Notes: generated by a model not told the origin, from the sequence alone. A stretch of DNA of 64,000 nucleotides from Pyropia yezoensis (GCA_009829735.1 CM020618.1:29240894-29304893); one strand, 5' to 3'. Positions 27,657 to 40,183 are shown, counted from the first letter of the stretch. Program-made: numbers and translations.

Positions 27657-28870
27657 AGTGAGAGTGCGGAGGGAGAGAAGACGAACGGGGTCTGCCGCTG
27701 CAAAGACAACAGAACGCGTGGGAGCAGATACAACGACAGCTACAGCAACAACAGATGAGATTGGGAGAGGCACCTACAGCACAAAATGGTGCGTCTCAGC
27801 GAGCAAGCAACTGCGACACGCAGCCTGAAGCAGGACCGAAACAACACCTCGCCTTGCACGCCGCCACCGAGATCCACTGACGCGGACAAAGACCGCTCGC
27901 GTACGACCGCCGCGAAATGATCCTCGGCTCTTAGCCCTCCAACACCGTCCCCCACAAACACACGGAGAACACCTGCCGCCTGCAGCTGCCCGCCGCCGGG
28001 TTGGTGGCTTAACAGGGCACACCGCCAAGAGCAGGCGCCACGGCAAACAGCCGGCACACGGCGCACGCGCGTTGTAGCAAACCGCGCGGCGCGCGCAATG
28101 CGTGGTGCGTGCGACGCAGACTGTGTCCGCGAGGGCCCTCGTGGGTGACGGCGCGGTGGCCCTCGCACAGGGGGCTCTCAGAGGGGGGTGCTGTCGCTGC
28201 GTGGCTGCAGGCCGGGCCACACCTGATATTCCGCGCTGTCGATCGTGACAATGTGCGCGTTCATTGCTGTGCTCAACCAACTACGTACTTACGAAACATT
28301 GGGACAGGAACACGTCTCAAGAAAGAGAAGATAGAATCTTGCTCAAATGTCGGTCGAGCTTCAACAAAAAAACAAAAAACGGAAGAGAACGGTGCGACAA
28401 CTGGGCCGTCACGGTGGGGCGTGGCAGTGTGGTGTGCGGCTCGTCGTCACGCATGTGGGAGCACGGGTCATGGTTTCCTCTACTACAGCCTATTTACATA
28501 GGTCGCCACCTGAACGAAGCTGACACGCCCCTCGGCCAACCCTATCGTTGAGGCGGCCGCGCTTCAACTGGAGACGAGCTTGCGCGGCCGCCTCAACTGG
28601 AGAGCTTGGACGGGGCACGTACGAGGACGCTTCCAGGCTCGCGTTCGTTCAGCGCACAAGAACACAAAACACGCTCTGCGAGCCGCACCTTCGATGAGAA
28701 ATGATCAGAACATATGAAGGGTCTGCCACGTTGGGCAACGCCCAGAGTACATAACGACAGCAAGAAGAAGAGAAAAATACATGGCGTGCTCGGTCCCCAA
28801 CAACTCGCGAGAATGTAACAAAAAAAAAATCAAAGGAAATTATGAACAAAAGGGAAGAGACTACCTCCCC
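27657..28870. other. Intergenic with a perfect 16-bp inverted repeat
   Basis: GTTGAGGCGGCCGCGC at 28547-28562 is repeated inverted at 28582-28597 with a 19-bp loop. The half-sites are each followed by CAACTGGAGA-type sequence. Otherwise no gene was seen. Confidence 0.5.
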
Positions 28871-31178
28871 TCACGCGTCCTCCTCATCCGACGCTGACGA
28901 CTGGGGTGGCACCCACACGCTCGGCCGCCGGCGGTGTCCCCGCCCCTGCGGCGGCAGGTCAGCGCCCGTGACGGGCGCAAGCGCGGGCGGCGGCGGCCGG
29001 GACAGCTTTACGAAGTCCACCGGACCCGTCGTGCCAGCCGTCGCGTGGCCAACGGCGCCGCCAAGGGGGGCCGTCGCAGCAATCACCGCCGCCGCCGCCT
29101 CTGCACGGGCGGCGGCCATCGCAGCGGCCGCCGCGGCAGCCGCAGCCGCGGCGGGCGCCGAGAGGGACAGCGCAGGCACCGGCGGCGGGGAGCCGCCGCA
29201 GATTTCTTCAGACGCTGCCATCGTCGACGGGCCGCGGGTGTGGCCCTGTGCGGGGTGCCCGCCCAAGCCTTCAGACGACGCGTCGGCATCGTCGTCTAAC
29301 ACCCGGTTGGCGCCCACGTCATGGCTGTCGACCGCGGCCCTAGCCACCGAGCAGGCCGACGCCTTATCTAGCGCCAGCGAGTCGCCGCTGCCAACGTCGC
29401 AGTCGCTTTCGTCCGAAACAACAGATAGCGGCACGTACACGGACGGCTTGCGGCGGTGCACTGGCCGCCGCACAAGGGGGGGAACAGACGGTGTGTCCTC
29501 GCCCGGACCGTCGCCGCCCCCGTCGGTCCCCGACGGGGATGGCGTCAGGGTGGACGTGAAGGAGAGAGCTGGGGACGAGCCGCTACGACAGGCGGCCGGT
29601 GTGACAGGCGAGTGGGGAGGAAGGCCCCCCGAACGAGCGGGCTTGAGAGGCGGGCTGGTGGCACCACCATCGCCTGAGTTTGCACCAATGGCTGCCACCG
29701 TTGGAGGAGTGGGAGGCGACGGCGAGGACGCCACGGGCGGTGTCGGAGAGGCCGACACAAAACTGCTAAACGTGTGCGCCGTCCGCTGGTAGAGGCGGAG
29801 GGTTGCTCGCCGGGAGAAGCGAACGTGGCGCTCCCTGTACACAAGTAACACAAAAGACGCATCATGTGTGAAGGAGGCACACCGGGACGACCAACAGCCG
29901 TGCACTCAGAGAATTAGAACGCACAGCACTCGTGGGTTAGTCTCTCCCAAATCTCCATCGCAAAGGCAGTCGCCCGGCCGTACCTGACCCTACAGGACGT
30001 GCGGCCACCCTCCATGAACTCCGCCAGTGCCCGCTATTGGGACATCCAAACAAGGAGCCACGGTGAGCGCAACCACACCCGACCACCCCTCCCCCGCCCG
30101 CTCCCTCCCCCGACCCTTCCACCAGCGAGTGAGCCGGTCAAACATACACTTCCTCACGCGCATTCCCCAGGGACCTGGACCGGTGGGCCGTCGGCGCAAC
30201 GCCTGGCGCCGACGTCCGTTGACAAGCGCCGTCAGCCCACGGCTCCTCAGGAGGCGCCATCATCCCCCGCATGCCGTCGCTGCGGCGGCGGGGGTCAGGT
30301 GCCCCCGCCCCCCGCCCCGACCGCCAGTCGCCACCGCTCTGCCGCCCCCCTCCCCAACCCCACACATCGTCCCGCCCCTGGCGCGCCATCCGCAGGTGGT
30401 GCTGTACCGACGTGGCGCTCCGGTTACGCCGCGTGTTGCGGCGGGTGACCACCTCCGCAGGGGGTCGGGTGGGGGGGGAGGCGCCCCGCCCGCCGCGGCC
30501 GGCGACGGCAGCGGACGGCGGCGGTGGCGATGACGCCGCCGCCGCCGCCGACGCGGACCGGCGGTGGCCGGGGGTGGGCACGGCGCGGCCGGTCGTCGAC
30601 GCGGCAACCACGGCGACGGGCCTACCCCTGCCGCCGCCGGCAGCAGCGACGGCCGCCGCCATCGCCGTGGCAGCAGAGGGAGCTTGGGCAACAGCCACCG
30701 ACGGACCAACTGCCCGTGGGTCACTCCTCCGACGGTGGGGTGCGACGGGCGACCGCGGTGGCTCGCAGCCGCGGCCGGCTGGTGGATGACCAAGGCGCGG
30801 ATCAGACACGGAACGCCCCGGCGAGACGGGGTGCCGACGGCCACCACCGCCGCCGCCGTTGCCACTTCCGCCGCCGCCGCCGCCACTTCCACCGCCGCCG
30901 CCGCTGCTACCGCCGCCGCCGCCATTACCACCGCCACCCGGGCGGCGGACAGTGCCAAGTGCCGCCGCTTCGGCCGCCGCCGCTGCTTCCGCGCCTCCCC
31001 CCCGGCCAACGGCGCCGTCATCCCCTGGCGGCGGCGGTCGCGGTGGTGGCGGCCGCTGCCGCCAGTCCACTCCCGTCGGCCCCACCACCCGCCGTTGTGG
31101 GCGGTTGGCGCTGTCGCGGCCGCCACCCCCGTTGCCGTCATTGCCGTCGAACGCATCGAGGGAGACAATGGCGCCCAT
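28871..31178 (-). CDS. Two-exon low-complexity phosphoprotein candidate
   Basis: Exon 1 (31178-30148) and exon 2 (29834-28871) join in phase through a 313-bp intron with donor GTATGT and acceptor TACAG. Total is 1995 nt, 664 residues. The start MGAIVSLDAF fits an N-myristoylation signal (Gly2, Ser6). Most of the protein is Gly/Ala/Pro/Ser low complexity. There are repeated basophilic kinase sites (HRRSAS, RRNRSATS, RRRSDG) and a duplicated motif near the C-terminus (HRRKPSVYVP...SDESD and HRRRPSVWVP...SDEED). The splice junction creates RHVRFS, a match to the PP1-docking RVxF consensus. No enzymatic domain was recognised. It may be a membrane-tethered, phosphorylation-controlled scaffold or phosphatase regulator, by inference only. 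A long opposing frame on the plus strand is a shadow of the GC-rich sequence. Confidence 0.5.
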
Positions 31179-34100
31179 GGTGGCGCCAGGCCGACGCGGG
31201 AGGGCTGCGCGGAGGGGGCGGCGGGAGCGTCAGGGACAGAGCCAACCTACGCAAAAAAAAAAGGTAGAAAAAAAAAGAAGGCCGGGAGCACACCGCGACG
31301 CAACGCGCGGGAGCAGCACCAGAAAGGGGGATGGGAGAAGCAGGAAGCGAGAGGGGAGGGGGCAGGGCCAAGCGGCCGCCGCACGGCGACGCCACAGCCC
31401 CCGCAGACCTCACTCCGGCAGGAAGCGCACCCAACCGACGGGCGGGCGGGGAGTCAAGACGGACCCGCCGACCGCCCCGTGAGGCGCCGCCGGGAGCGGT
31501 GGGCCGACGCGCTTGCGCGCGCGCACCGCACCCCCCCTCCACCCCTCTGCGCCCGTCCTCCCCACCCTCGTCCTCCGCCCGGCCAATACCGTACACAGGC
31601 CGGTCCGGCGGGTCAAGCGTCAGCTGGACCAGGTAGGCCACGCGCGCGCACGCACCCACACACGCCCCCGCCGCCTCGCAGACACCAGCGCCCGTGTCAG
31701 GGCGCACTTTGGGGTCGGGCGGCGGAAACAAGAAAAAGGAGACAGCAATCCCCCCGAAGGATGCGTGCACAGGCGGGAGCACCCGGCGGGTGCGGGTGGG
31801 CACAACCACCCGGGAGCGCGCAGGGGAAGCGCGCGGTGGACACGGCCGGAAAAACAGTCACCACAGCGTGCCGGGGGAGAGAGAGAAGGAGGGATGGCGA
31901 GTGAGAGAGACGAGGGCGAAAGGGGGCGGACGGGGCTCGTGCCGTCGGCCCACCCACGCCACGGAACGATTCGTCCGTGAGATGGGGTCGCGTTGGCAGG
32001 CCGGGGGGGGGGGACGTCGCGGGGCAGGAGCCACGCCCGCTCTCACGCGAAGAGGATGATGGCGGGTCGGGGAAAGCACCGGCGCGCCGATGGCAAGGGG
32101 GCGGCAGGGTGTGGGCGACCGCCCAAGGCAAGCACAGGGGGAGCAGCCAAGCGCCCCCGCACCCGATGCGCGGCGTGCCCGGTGGAAGGGGGTACGGAGC
32201 GGGTTGGGCCGGGGACACGCGGCGGGGGGGTGGGTGGCACCCCACGAAGACCCGGCAGGCCGGCCGTCCCCACGTGCACCGGCAGTAGCAGAGTGAGCCG
32301 TTGGTGGGCGGGCGGGCGGGCGGGCGGGCCGGTGGGCGTGAAGGGCCGGGGGGGAGGGGGGAGTGGCGACGAGAGGGCCCGCGGGGAGGGAGGGCAAAAA
32401 GGGACGGGAAGGAGGGGAGGGAAGCGCGGTGGCGGGGGGGGTCGGGGCGAGGCAGCAGTGGGACGAAGAAGGGGAGGGCGGGGACGAGTAAACGGGTGGG
32501 ACTGGGGGTGGGCGGGCGCGTGGGAACGACGGGAGCGCGGCCCGTCCGACCCGACCGGTCACGTTGGACAAACGCCCGGCTGGCGGCCGCGCCACGCGTG
32601 AGGGGGCGCCTGGGGGGTGTGTGGCAGGGTCGGCGGGTGGCGCGGCGTGGGGGGGGCGGCGCGGCGGGCCTTGCCTCGCCGCTCCCGCCGCCGCGAGCAC
32701 GGTCCGCTGCAAGCAACCGGCAGCGCCGTGTGGCCGGGATGAGGGGGCCTACAGGCGCCGCAGGGGGGGGGGAGCCCCCGGGGGAGCCGGGGGCGGGGGT
32801 GCGGGGTGGTCTGCTGGGCTCACAGGTACCCCGTGGCCCCACACGTGCCCACGGGTGGCCCCGGGATCCGACGGTCACCTCTGGGCTCACGGGTGCGGCC
32901 TCCCCCGCCCCAGCCTACTGTCCCCCAGCCTAGACGGACCGTCCCGCTCTCGCCCGCCCGACCGCCCTCCCCCCCCCCACTGCCGTCCCCTGTGGGGTCG
33001 TCCCGCCGCGGCCGTCACGTGGCGTCGGCGCGGGCCTTGGTGTGTGGCCAACCCGACCGCCGCCAGGCGGAGAGGGGATCGAAGGAGGGGGGGCACGGAC
33101 ACGCCGCCCCGCCCGTGGCCCCCGACGACGTCCTCACGCCCTCCCCCGGCCGGCCCCCGCGGGGCCCCCTCCCCGCGCCGAGCCCCGGCCGCCGACGTGC
33201 CCACCCGCGCAGGCCCCGCCCAAGTCACCTGCCCCACACGCGCAGGGAGTGCTCGGGGCACGTGCCCCCAATAAGACGGGGGAGGGGCGAGGCGCGGCGC
33301 AGCCGCGTAGTCCCCCGCCCGAAGCTAGCCGCGCCGCCTGGCCGCCTTTGCACACGGGGAGCGCTCCCCGGCTCGAGCCCAGACGGACCGCCGCCCAGAT
33401 GCCGCCGCCCCCCCGCCGGGAGGTGCCGTGGGAGGGGGTGGAGGCGGTGGAGCACCCAGCTTCTGCAAACACCCGCCCAGGTGGCGCGTCCTCTGCCACC
33501 ACCGACGCCCCCGTCCCTCCCGCACCCCCCCCCCCCCAGAATCCCCCTAATTAAACAGTGCTTGCAGGCCACCTCCGCTGCCCACACCGAGCCGTCACGG
33601 GTCGGCCAAAAACACACACACCTCCGCCACCGGCACCGCTTTGCAGATAGGATACCGTCGCAGCACGCGGCGGTCACGACCAGACGGCCAAAGCCGACAG
33701 GGGCGGCAGCGACGGCTGACGGGGGGGCAGAAGGGACCGCGGAAGACAGGCGGCCTCGCCGAGCCTCGTCGCTGGGACGACTCGCCCCGCAAGTGCGTGC
33801 TCCCGGGGTGCCCCCTGGCGGGTGTGAAAGCTGGGGCTGGGACTGCGACACCCTGCACGGGGACGGGGTGCAGCAGCAGGAGCGCCCAGACCCTCCGCGG
33901 CTGCTCGCCAGCCAACCGGGGTAGGGAATGGAGGGAGGTGTCGGGAGGCGGACGCCCCCTGGTCACCTATCGGCTGCAGCGGGGGGTGGGGGGTGGGGAG
34001 ATGGGGGCGACCAACGAGCGGACGAGGGGGGGAGCCGCGGGACTGAGCCGGGGGTGGACAGTGGGCAACCTGGCGGGCGGGGGGGAGGGGGACCGTGGGG

Positions 34101-35164
34101 GGACGTGGGGTGGGAGTGGCACGGGGGTGTTCCAGCGGCGGTGTGCAGGGTGGCGGTGGTGGTGGTGGCAGTGACGGCCGTTGTGGTGAAGTTGGGGTGA
34201 CACAGAATGGGGGTTCAGGTGGCGGAAAGGGGGGAGGCAGAGGAGCAGCGGCGGTGGAGAGGAAAGCCTGGGCGGGGCAGGCAGACGACGCTGCCGCGCC
34301 TGCGGGCTGGCCAGGAGCTCTCAGACTGGGGGGGAGGAGGAGGAGGGGGGGGGGGTGGAACCCCGACACCTGTTCGTGGGCGACACCGCGGCAAGCCTGT
34401 GGGGGGCGCCGCCAGCGTCGGCGGCACCGCGGCCAAGGCGGCTCCCTGCTCGCGCGGCAGCCGCCCCGCGGCTGCCGGTGGCCGCGGGAGGCCGCCTGCC
34501 TCAGCGCGTTGCGGCGGCCGCTGGCTTGGGATCCTCTGCGGAGGAGGAGGGGGGGGGGGGGTGGGCGGTGGGTGGGGGGGGGAGGGCGCGCTGACAGGTG
34601 TGCGCGGGCGGACGCGCCGCGGGTGTTGGGCAACCGCGACGTCGACCCGCCGCCGCTGTCGGTCAGGGCGTATTGGGGGGGGGGGGGGGGGAGCGGGCGG
34701 GGGGACGACCTGCCGAGAGCCCCGACCAGCTCCACCTCCAGACCACAACCCGCTGGGTCGCAGGCCACCCGCCCGTCGAGGTCTCGCGGGCGGGGGGGGG
34801 CGGCTTGGCCAGAGGGCTGTGTAGATACAGTATTCCAGGTGTTGGGGGGGGGGAGCGGAGGGGGAGGGGGGGCAGGCGCGCGTGCTCGCAGCCACCAGTT
34901 TGTCCCACCACGCCCCTCACTTGATGGCACTCCCAACACGGCTGGCCACCCCCCCCCCCCACGGCTGCACCACAACTGTCCCGACGCGTGCCACAGCGCG
35001 CGACTGGGAGATTGGGGGGGTGGGGTATGGTAAAAACAAGTGCGCGGAACAAGGGGGCGGGCGGGTGGGAGGTGGGGACGCCCACGGTGCGTCTGTTGGC
35101 TTGGGCGGCCCAAGCCCGTTGTGGGGTTTGCCTGCGCCCGGCATGGATGCGGGGCAGGGGGGAA

Positions 35165-35196
<32 letters not shown>

Positions 35197-36906
35197 CTGC
35201 GCACGCCACCCTGTCCGTTGGCGCTGGTAGAAAGGGGGTGGGCGGCACCTGGCGGGCTGGGGAGGACAGCCCCCGCAGCATCGGTGGGCCGGGCCGCTGC
35301 GCCGGGCAGAGGGCGGCACGCCGCCGCCCTCCCCCTTCCATGATGATGGGGGTGGCCGGGGAACGCCACGAGCACGCTGCGGGGTGTGCCAGAGGGAGTA
35401 GGGGTGGGGGTGGGGGGGGGGGGTGGGGGGAGGGGGGGGGGCAAGAACAAGGGCAGAATCACAGCAGCGTCTGCGCCGCGCACTGCCCCCTCTGTTGGTG
35501 CAGCGGGGAGTGTCTGCTCGGGGCGGGTGGGGCGGGGTGTCAGCCAACGTGGCCGCGCCGAGGCCAGCCTGCAGCCACACCGTGGCAGGGGGGTACGGAC
35601 CGACGCCAAGCAGCGCCGGCCCGCCAGCTGCGCCATCGGTGGGGACCCACCGGTCGCCTGCACGGTGCCTCCCCGGCCGCAGCGCGGTGTCAATTGTGCT
35701 ATAGGGGGGGGCGTCGGGGGTAGGTGTCTAGGAGAGCAGCGTCAGACATCCCTGCTGTACTGTACATAGTACTGTACGCCCCTTGCCATCCCCCCCCCCG
35801 CCCCCTCCCACGAGCCCTTCCCTCCCTGGCCCCAGGGCGCCACGGAGCGCACTTTCGCGTTGAGGGCTCCTCTTCCAGCACACGAGCAGGTGGGCGCAGC
35901 AGGAGCGACCATATTATACCCTCATGCGCGCTGTCAAGGACGTGGCTGCCACTGAAAGGGCCGCCGCCCCAAGCCACAGTTGGTGTCTATGGATAAGGGG
36001 CGGGGGGAGGGGGGCAAGAACGGGCCCTTGGATGGACTTTTCGGGTTCTCAGCTGGCAGGTGTCGGCCAGGCAGCGACGGAGGGTGACGTCGGCCGCACC
36101 GAGCGCTGCGCTACGGGACGCCACACCACAGGGAGGCAAACCCACAACACAGCGGATAGGCTGGAAATGCCTCGCGGGGCACTCCGCTCACGGGGGCTGC
36201 TTACCATCTTCCTCTACTATTCATACGAGCGATCACACTCACTCGTATTGCATTGCATGTCCGGGCAGAGCAACGTTGCGAGCGTCCCGCCCCTCACCTA
36301 GCCAGCGGCCGCCCTTCACCCCCGCTGATAGCCACCAGGGAGGGCTGCTGGGTCGAACAGGGCGGAGGTGTGGTTGAGGGCCACTGCAGCGCAAACTTGT
36401 CCAGGGAAGAGACGCTCGAGTGATATCTACCTATGTATCTATCTATGTATGAGTGCGCCGCCCGACGAAGGAGGCAAAAGGGGGAGCCGCGCGCGCGTTT
36501 GTTCCGGGTCTCGGCGCCCCAACAGTCAGCTGGTGCGGGAGGCGGGCAGCAATGTTCCCAAGCAGCGCAGGCGGACCGCCAGCTGGCAGCTTCTGCAGAG
36601 GTTGTAAATACTGTGCGGGGCCAGGATGTGAATCCCGCGCCCCGTCAAAGGGCACAGGAGAGGGGAAGGCCCGCAACGATCCGCAGCGCTTTGAACCAGC
36701 TCCAAGGGTCATTACTCGCCTCGTGGTTTTTTCGTCCCTTGAGCAGCCGTTGACAGCAAAGATTTGTTCTGGTGCACCCACCTACGGTTGCCGACTGAGG
36801 GCACACACAAAGTTCAAGAACTACCTCATCCTTCTTTCACTTTTGGGTCGAGAGATAGTACCATGTCCTCAAGGCCAGGGAACTGAAATCTTCAGCCTCG
36901 TAAATA
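31179..36906. other. 5.7-kb G-biased region without supportable gene
   Basis: From about 31900 to 35720 the plus strand is extremely G-rich and purine-biased. It includes a (GGGC)n tract near 32307-32331 and a run of 32 G at 35165-35196. Frames are long on both strands but compositionally trivial (Gly/Arg or Pro/Ala). From 35730 the composition becomes more normal, with a TATC-type microsatellite at 36428-36450. Confidence 0.55.
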
Positions 36907-37538
36907 TGGCCGATTTCCAAAGAATGATCAGTTCCGTAAGGGGCTTCACAGCAGGATCTCCCAGAACAGTCGCCAAGTGCGCACGCATTCTGGGCCACAA
37001 GAATTCTCCGGCGGTGCCCGCGGCCTTGGCCGAACCACATCCAACACCGCAAATCCGTGTCGCATCCGTGTGATGCCTTGATGTAAGACCGGCCGAAAAA
37101 TCTCCCGTCTGCACAGACCGGCCCAGTCTTGCAGAGGACTGCTGTCAGGGGCTCACAGGATCGGTCCAAGGCCAGGTCCCGCGAAATGAGGCCGGTTCTA
37201 GGGCGCTGATTGGCCAGTACAAAGTAGCCTGCAGTTGCACGGGCGGGTTCGCAGCAGGTACGTGCTGTTGTCACGTGCTCCCAGGAGGTCACCACAGAGT
37301 ACTGTGCCAGTTAATTTCCCGTTGTGGGGGGGATCCGTCACTCGAGCACAGCCCTGGAAAGTCGATCGGAGAGGGGTCAGACGAGGAGCGCCGAATCGGA
37401 TGAGACGTATGCGATACCTGCTGCCGCGATTTAGCGGCAGCCAATGGGAAGGGGGGAAACATCGGTACTTCAGTGGAATGCTGCTGTGACCTGCTGTGAG
37501 CCACCTTATGAATCTCATCATTCTTCAGAAATCGGCCA
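36907..37538. mobile_element. 632-bp TIR element (MITE-like), copy 1
   Basis: Ends are inverted: TGGCCGATTTC at the left and its complement GAAATCGGCCA at the right, each flanked by TA. Imperfect inversion extends over about 50 bp into a CTCACAGCAGG-like block. There is no coding capacity. A second copy at 45214-47415 has the same length once its insertion is removed. TA flanks suggest a TA-targeting superfamily, probably non-autonomous. Confidence 0.8.
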
Positions 37539-38650
37539 TATGTCATCTCCCACACCCACCCTTCACAGAAGGTCGACGTAATTTCTGCTATGGTCCCGTC
37601 TAATTTAAATAGGCACGTGGCCGAGGTCTATCTTACAGTAATCGACTCGTATCTTTGGCACACCACGGATAAATTTCCTTTATGAGACGTAAGGCCAGGG
37701 GATTTGTTATCGCGAACTCGGTCTCAGTCATGTATGCACTGCTCGAGCCGGCCAAGTGGCCAAGCTTGTGGAAGCTGATAGGTCCTCGTACGCACGGACT
37801 CTCCCCCGCTGACTGCCGTTTTCTGTCTGGAGCGCGGCTGGTGCCCTCCGTCGTCAACCTCGCTTGTGGCATGCGTCCTCCTCCCTCCCCCTGGGTGGGA
37901 TGCGTCTGCCGTGGTCCCTAGGCCGTCCCGCTGGGCGGGAGGGGGGTTAGCCAACGAGCCGCGCTGTGGCAGCGGCGGCCGACGCGTTGGAGCCGCCGCC
38001 GGGTCGTGCCGCCGGTCCATCCCTTTGCCCCCTCCTCACCCCCCCCCACCCCCTCCGGGGAAGCTAGCTGCCGCAGCGGCGGCGCGCCTCCGCCCCGAGC
38101 ATGCGCGGCAGCGGGTGGCGGCCGCTGACGTGGGTGGGCGTGGCGGCCGGTGGTGGTGTCACCGCCCCTCCCCCCCCACCGGCCGCGCCTCTGCCGCTCC
38201 CCTCTCCATGAAGGGCGCCCCATCGTGTCGACTGTCGGCACCCCGCGGAAGGTAGGTGGGGAGGCATCGGTGGGGGGCTCCCCACCCCGCTCGCGGCCGC
38301 GTGGGCCGCGTCGGTACCTGCCGCCGCCGCCCACGCGCCGCGCCGACGAGGGCGCGCGCGACGGGGCGGCCGGCGGCGGGAGCTCGCGGCGGCGGAACTC
38401 GCCCGCCGGCGGGACGCCGCGCCACCCCCCCACTCCTTGCCCGCGTTACTACCCACGCCGCGTAGGGCGCGGCCACCATTCAAGCGCCTGCGGCAGTGCC
38501 GCCCGTTGTCAACGGCGTGCCTTGCTTCCGATCCCCCCCCCCTGTCCCCCGCTATCCCCGCTCCCACCCCTCTGCCCAACCCGTCCGTCGCCTTCCGCCA
38601 CGTGCCTGTCGCCTCGTCCTCCCCCTTTGTAGGCGCTACCCCCTGACGGC
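37539..38650. other. Intergenic, upstream of FG-GAP gene
   Basis: Moderate GC at 37540-37860, then GC-rich. The final ~130 bp before 38651 is C/T-rich on the plus strand, like the leader of the gene at 21505. No gene is supported. Confidence 0.45.
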
Positions 38651-40183
38651 ATGGCGGTCACGGCTCCCACCACTGACGCGGGCGGTGAAGGCGGCGGCTG
38701 TGGGCCGCGGCGCGGCGCCGCCGTTGCCCACCGCCACTGCCCGTTCGGCAGCAACCCTGAGCGGCCGGCCGCGCGCCCGGCGCGGCGGCTCAGCCGCGCC
38801 CTGACGGTGGGGGCGGCCGCCCTGGTCACCGCCGCCGCTGCCACGAGCGGGGGAGTGGCAGCCCAGGCAGTGGGCGGCGGCGACGTCGGCGGCGGCGGCG
38901 TCGGTGGCAATGGCGGCGGCGGTGGCGTTGGCGGCGGCGGCGCCATTGTCCTGACGCCCATGGGTGTTGGCAACCTCACCTGGGCGGCGGTGTGTGGCGC
39001 GTCTCCCCCCGCGGCCATCACCCGCACCATCCCCGAGCGTGGCGGCGGGCGGTGCCCGCCACCAGGCCGGTGGGGCGCCGCCCACGTGCGGCTATCGCGG
39101 CCGGCGGTTGCGCCGGGTGCGGGCGATGCTGCCGGGACGGTCATGTATGCAACTGCCACGGGCGACGGGCGGGACGTGTACGTTTCGCGAGTGGACGCGT
39201 CAGGGGCGGTGGTGTCGGCGTTCCCGTTGCGCATGCGCCTGAGGGGTGACTATGGGGGCACTCTGCAGCGGATTGTGTCCATTGGAGGGGCGCTGACGGG
39301 GGTTGGAGACTTGGACGGCAGTGGCACAGAGGACCTGGCGGTGGGCGCCACAGTGGTGCCAATGGCCGCGGCGGGTGCCACGGGTGACGGCAACGCAACC
39401 ACCAGCGCGTTCTTTATCGTGACCCTCACCCCCAGTGGGGAGGTCAAGGCGTCCAACCTGCTCCTGCTCTCAAGGGGCTTTGGATGCCCCCCTCGCAGCA
39501 CCCTCCCGTGCACCCACACAATTGCGGGAGTGGGTGATGTCGATGGCGACAACGTCGGTGATGTGGTGGTGGCGTCCAACTGGCGGTCCGTCGCGGTGGT
39601 GACGCTCTCCCCAACCGCGGCGGGCAACTACAAGGCCGTCACGGCGGTGCGGCGGTCGTGGTACCTGGCCGAAGGGGCTGGAGACACCGCCCCGCCCGAC
39701 GCGGTGGTGGTGGGCGTCGGGGATGTGGACGGGGACGGTATTCCCGATGCAGTGATGAACGACCCGTGGTACATGGGCGGTCGCGGCGCGCTCATTGTGC
39801 TGTCCTTGTCGCGGGAGGGCGGGCTGGCGCGGGAGCGCATCCTGAGTGGTGCCCTCGGGGGGGAGGGCGGCCTCCCGTCGGGGTATGGCGGCGGCCCGGG
39901 GACCGAGTGGGGGGCGGTGTTGGCCGCGGCAGGCACCGCGCCTGGCGGGGGGGGCGTGCTGGCTGCCGGCCCGTTGGGCCGCCGGGGGTGGGCGTTTTTG
40001 TATCTGCCCGCCGGGGAGGGGGGCAACGTGACGCGCGTCCGCGACGTGGCCGTGCCGGTGCCCGTGACGGCGCTGCGAGGCACAGCCGGTGGGGGGGGGG
40101 GCGACGAGGCAGCGTTTGGTGTGACCATGGCCGTGCCGGCGCCGTCGGGGACGGCGCTCAACTTGTACACGTTTGCCTTGTAA
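38651..40183 (+). CDS. FG-GAP (integrin-alpha-like) repeat secreted or membrane protein
   Basis: A 510-residue frame from ATG to TAA. A hydrophobic Ala-rich segment at about residues 51-72 (LTVGAAALVTAAAATSGGVA) would act as signal peptide or signal anchor. It is followed by a Gly-rich linker and then a beta-propeller-like region. That region has three Ca-binding loops of the FG-GAP/VCBS type: GDLDGSGTEDLAVG (219-232), GDVDGDNVGDVVVA (295-308) and GDVDGDGIPDAVM (357-369). Such repeats form extracellular adhesion or polysaccharide-binding propellers. Paired cysteines (CPPRSTLPC) fit an extracellular location. There are fewer recognisable repeats than a full seven-bladed integrin propeller. The gene converges on the multicopper oxidase gene. 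Confidence 0.75.
   Translation: MAVTAPTTDAGGEGGGCGPRRGAAVAHRHCPFGSNPERPAARPARRLSRALTVGAAALVTAAAATSGGVAAQAVGGGDVGGGGVGGNGGGGGVGGGGAIVLTPMGVGNLTWAAVCGASPPAAITRTIPERGGGRCPPPGRWGAAHVRLSRPAVAPGAGDAAGTVMYATATGDGRDVYVSRVDASGAVVSAFPLRMRLRGDYGGTLQRIVSIGGALTGVGDLDGSGTEDLAVGATVVPMAAAGATGDGNATTSAFFIVTLTPSGEVKASNLLLLSRGFGCPPRSTLPCTHTIAGVGDVDGDNVGDVVVASNWRSVAVVTLSPTAAGNYKAVTAVRRSWYLAEGAGDTAPPDAVVVGVGDVDGDGIPDAVMNDPWYMGGRGALIVLSLSREGGLARERILSGALGGEGGLPSGYGGGPGTEWGAVLAAAGTAPGGGGVLAAGPLGRRGWAFLYLPAGEGGNVTRVRDVAVPVPVTALRGTAGGGGGDEAAFGVTMAVPAPSGTALNLYTFAL

Noticed and set aside
28842-29792. 316-residue plus-strand frame opposite the two-exon gene
   Set aside because: Low-complexity shadow; the minus strand has in-phase splice sites and specific motifs.
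31697-35693. Many 200-550-codon frames on both strands
   Set aside because: Products of the G-biased tract; repetitive Gly/Arg or Pro/Ala composition without domains.
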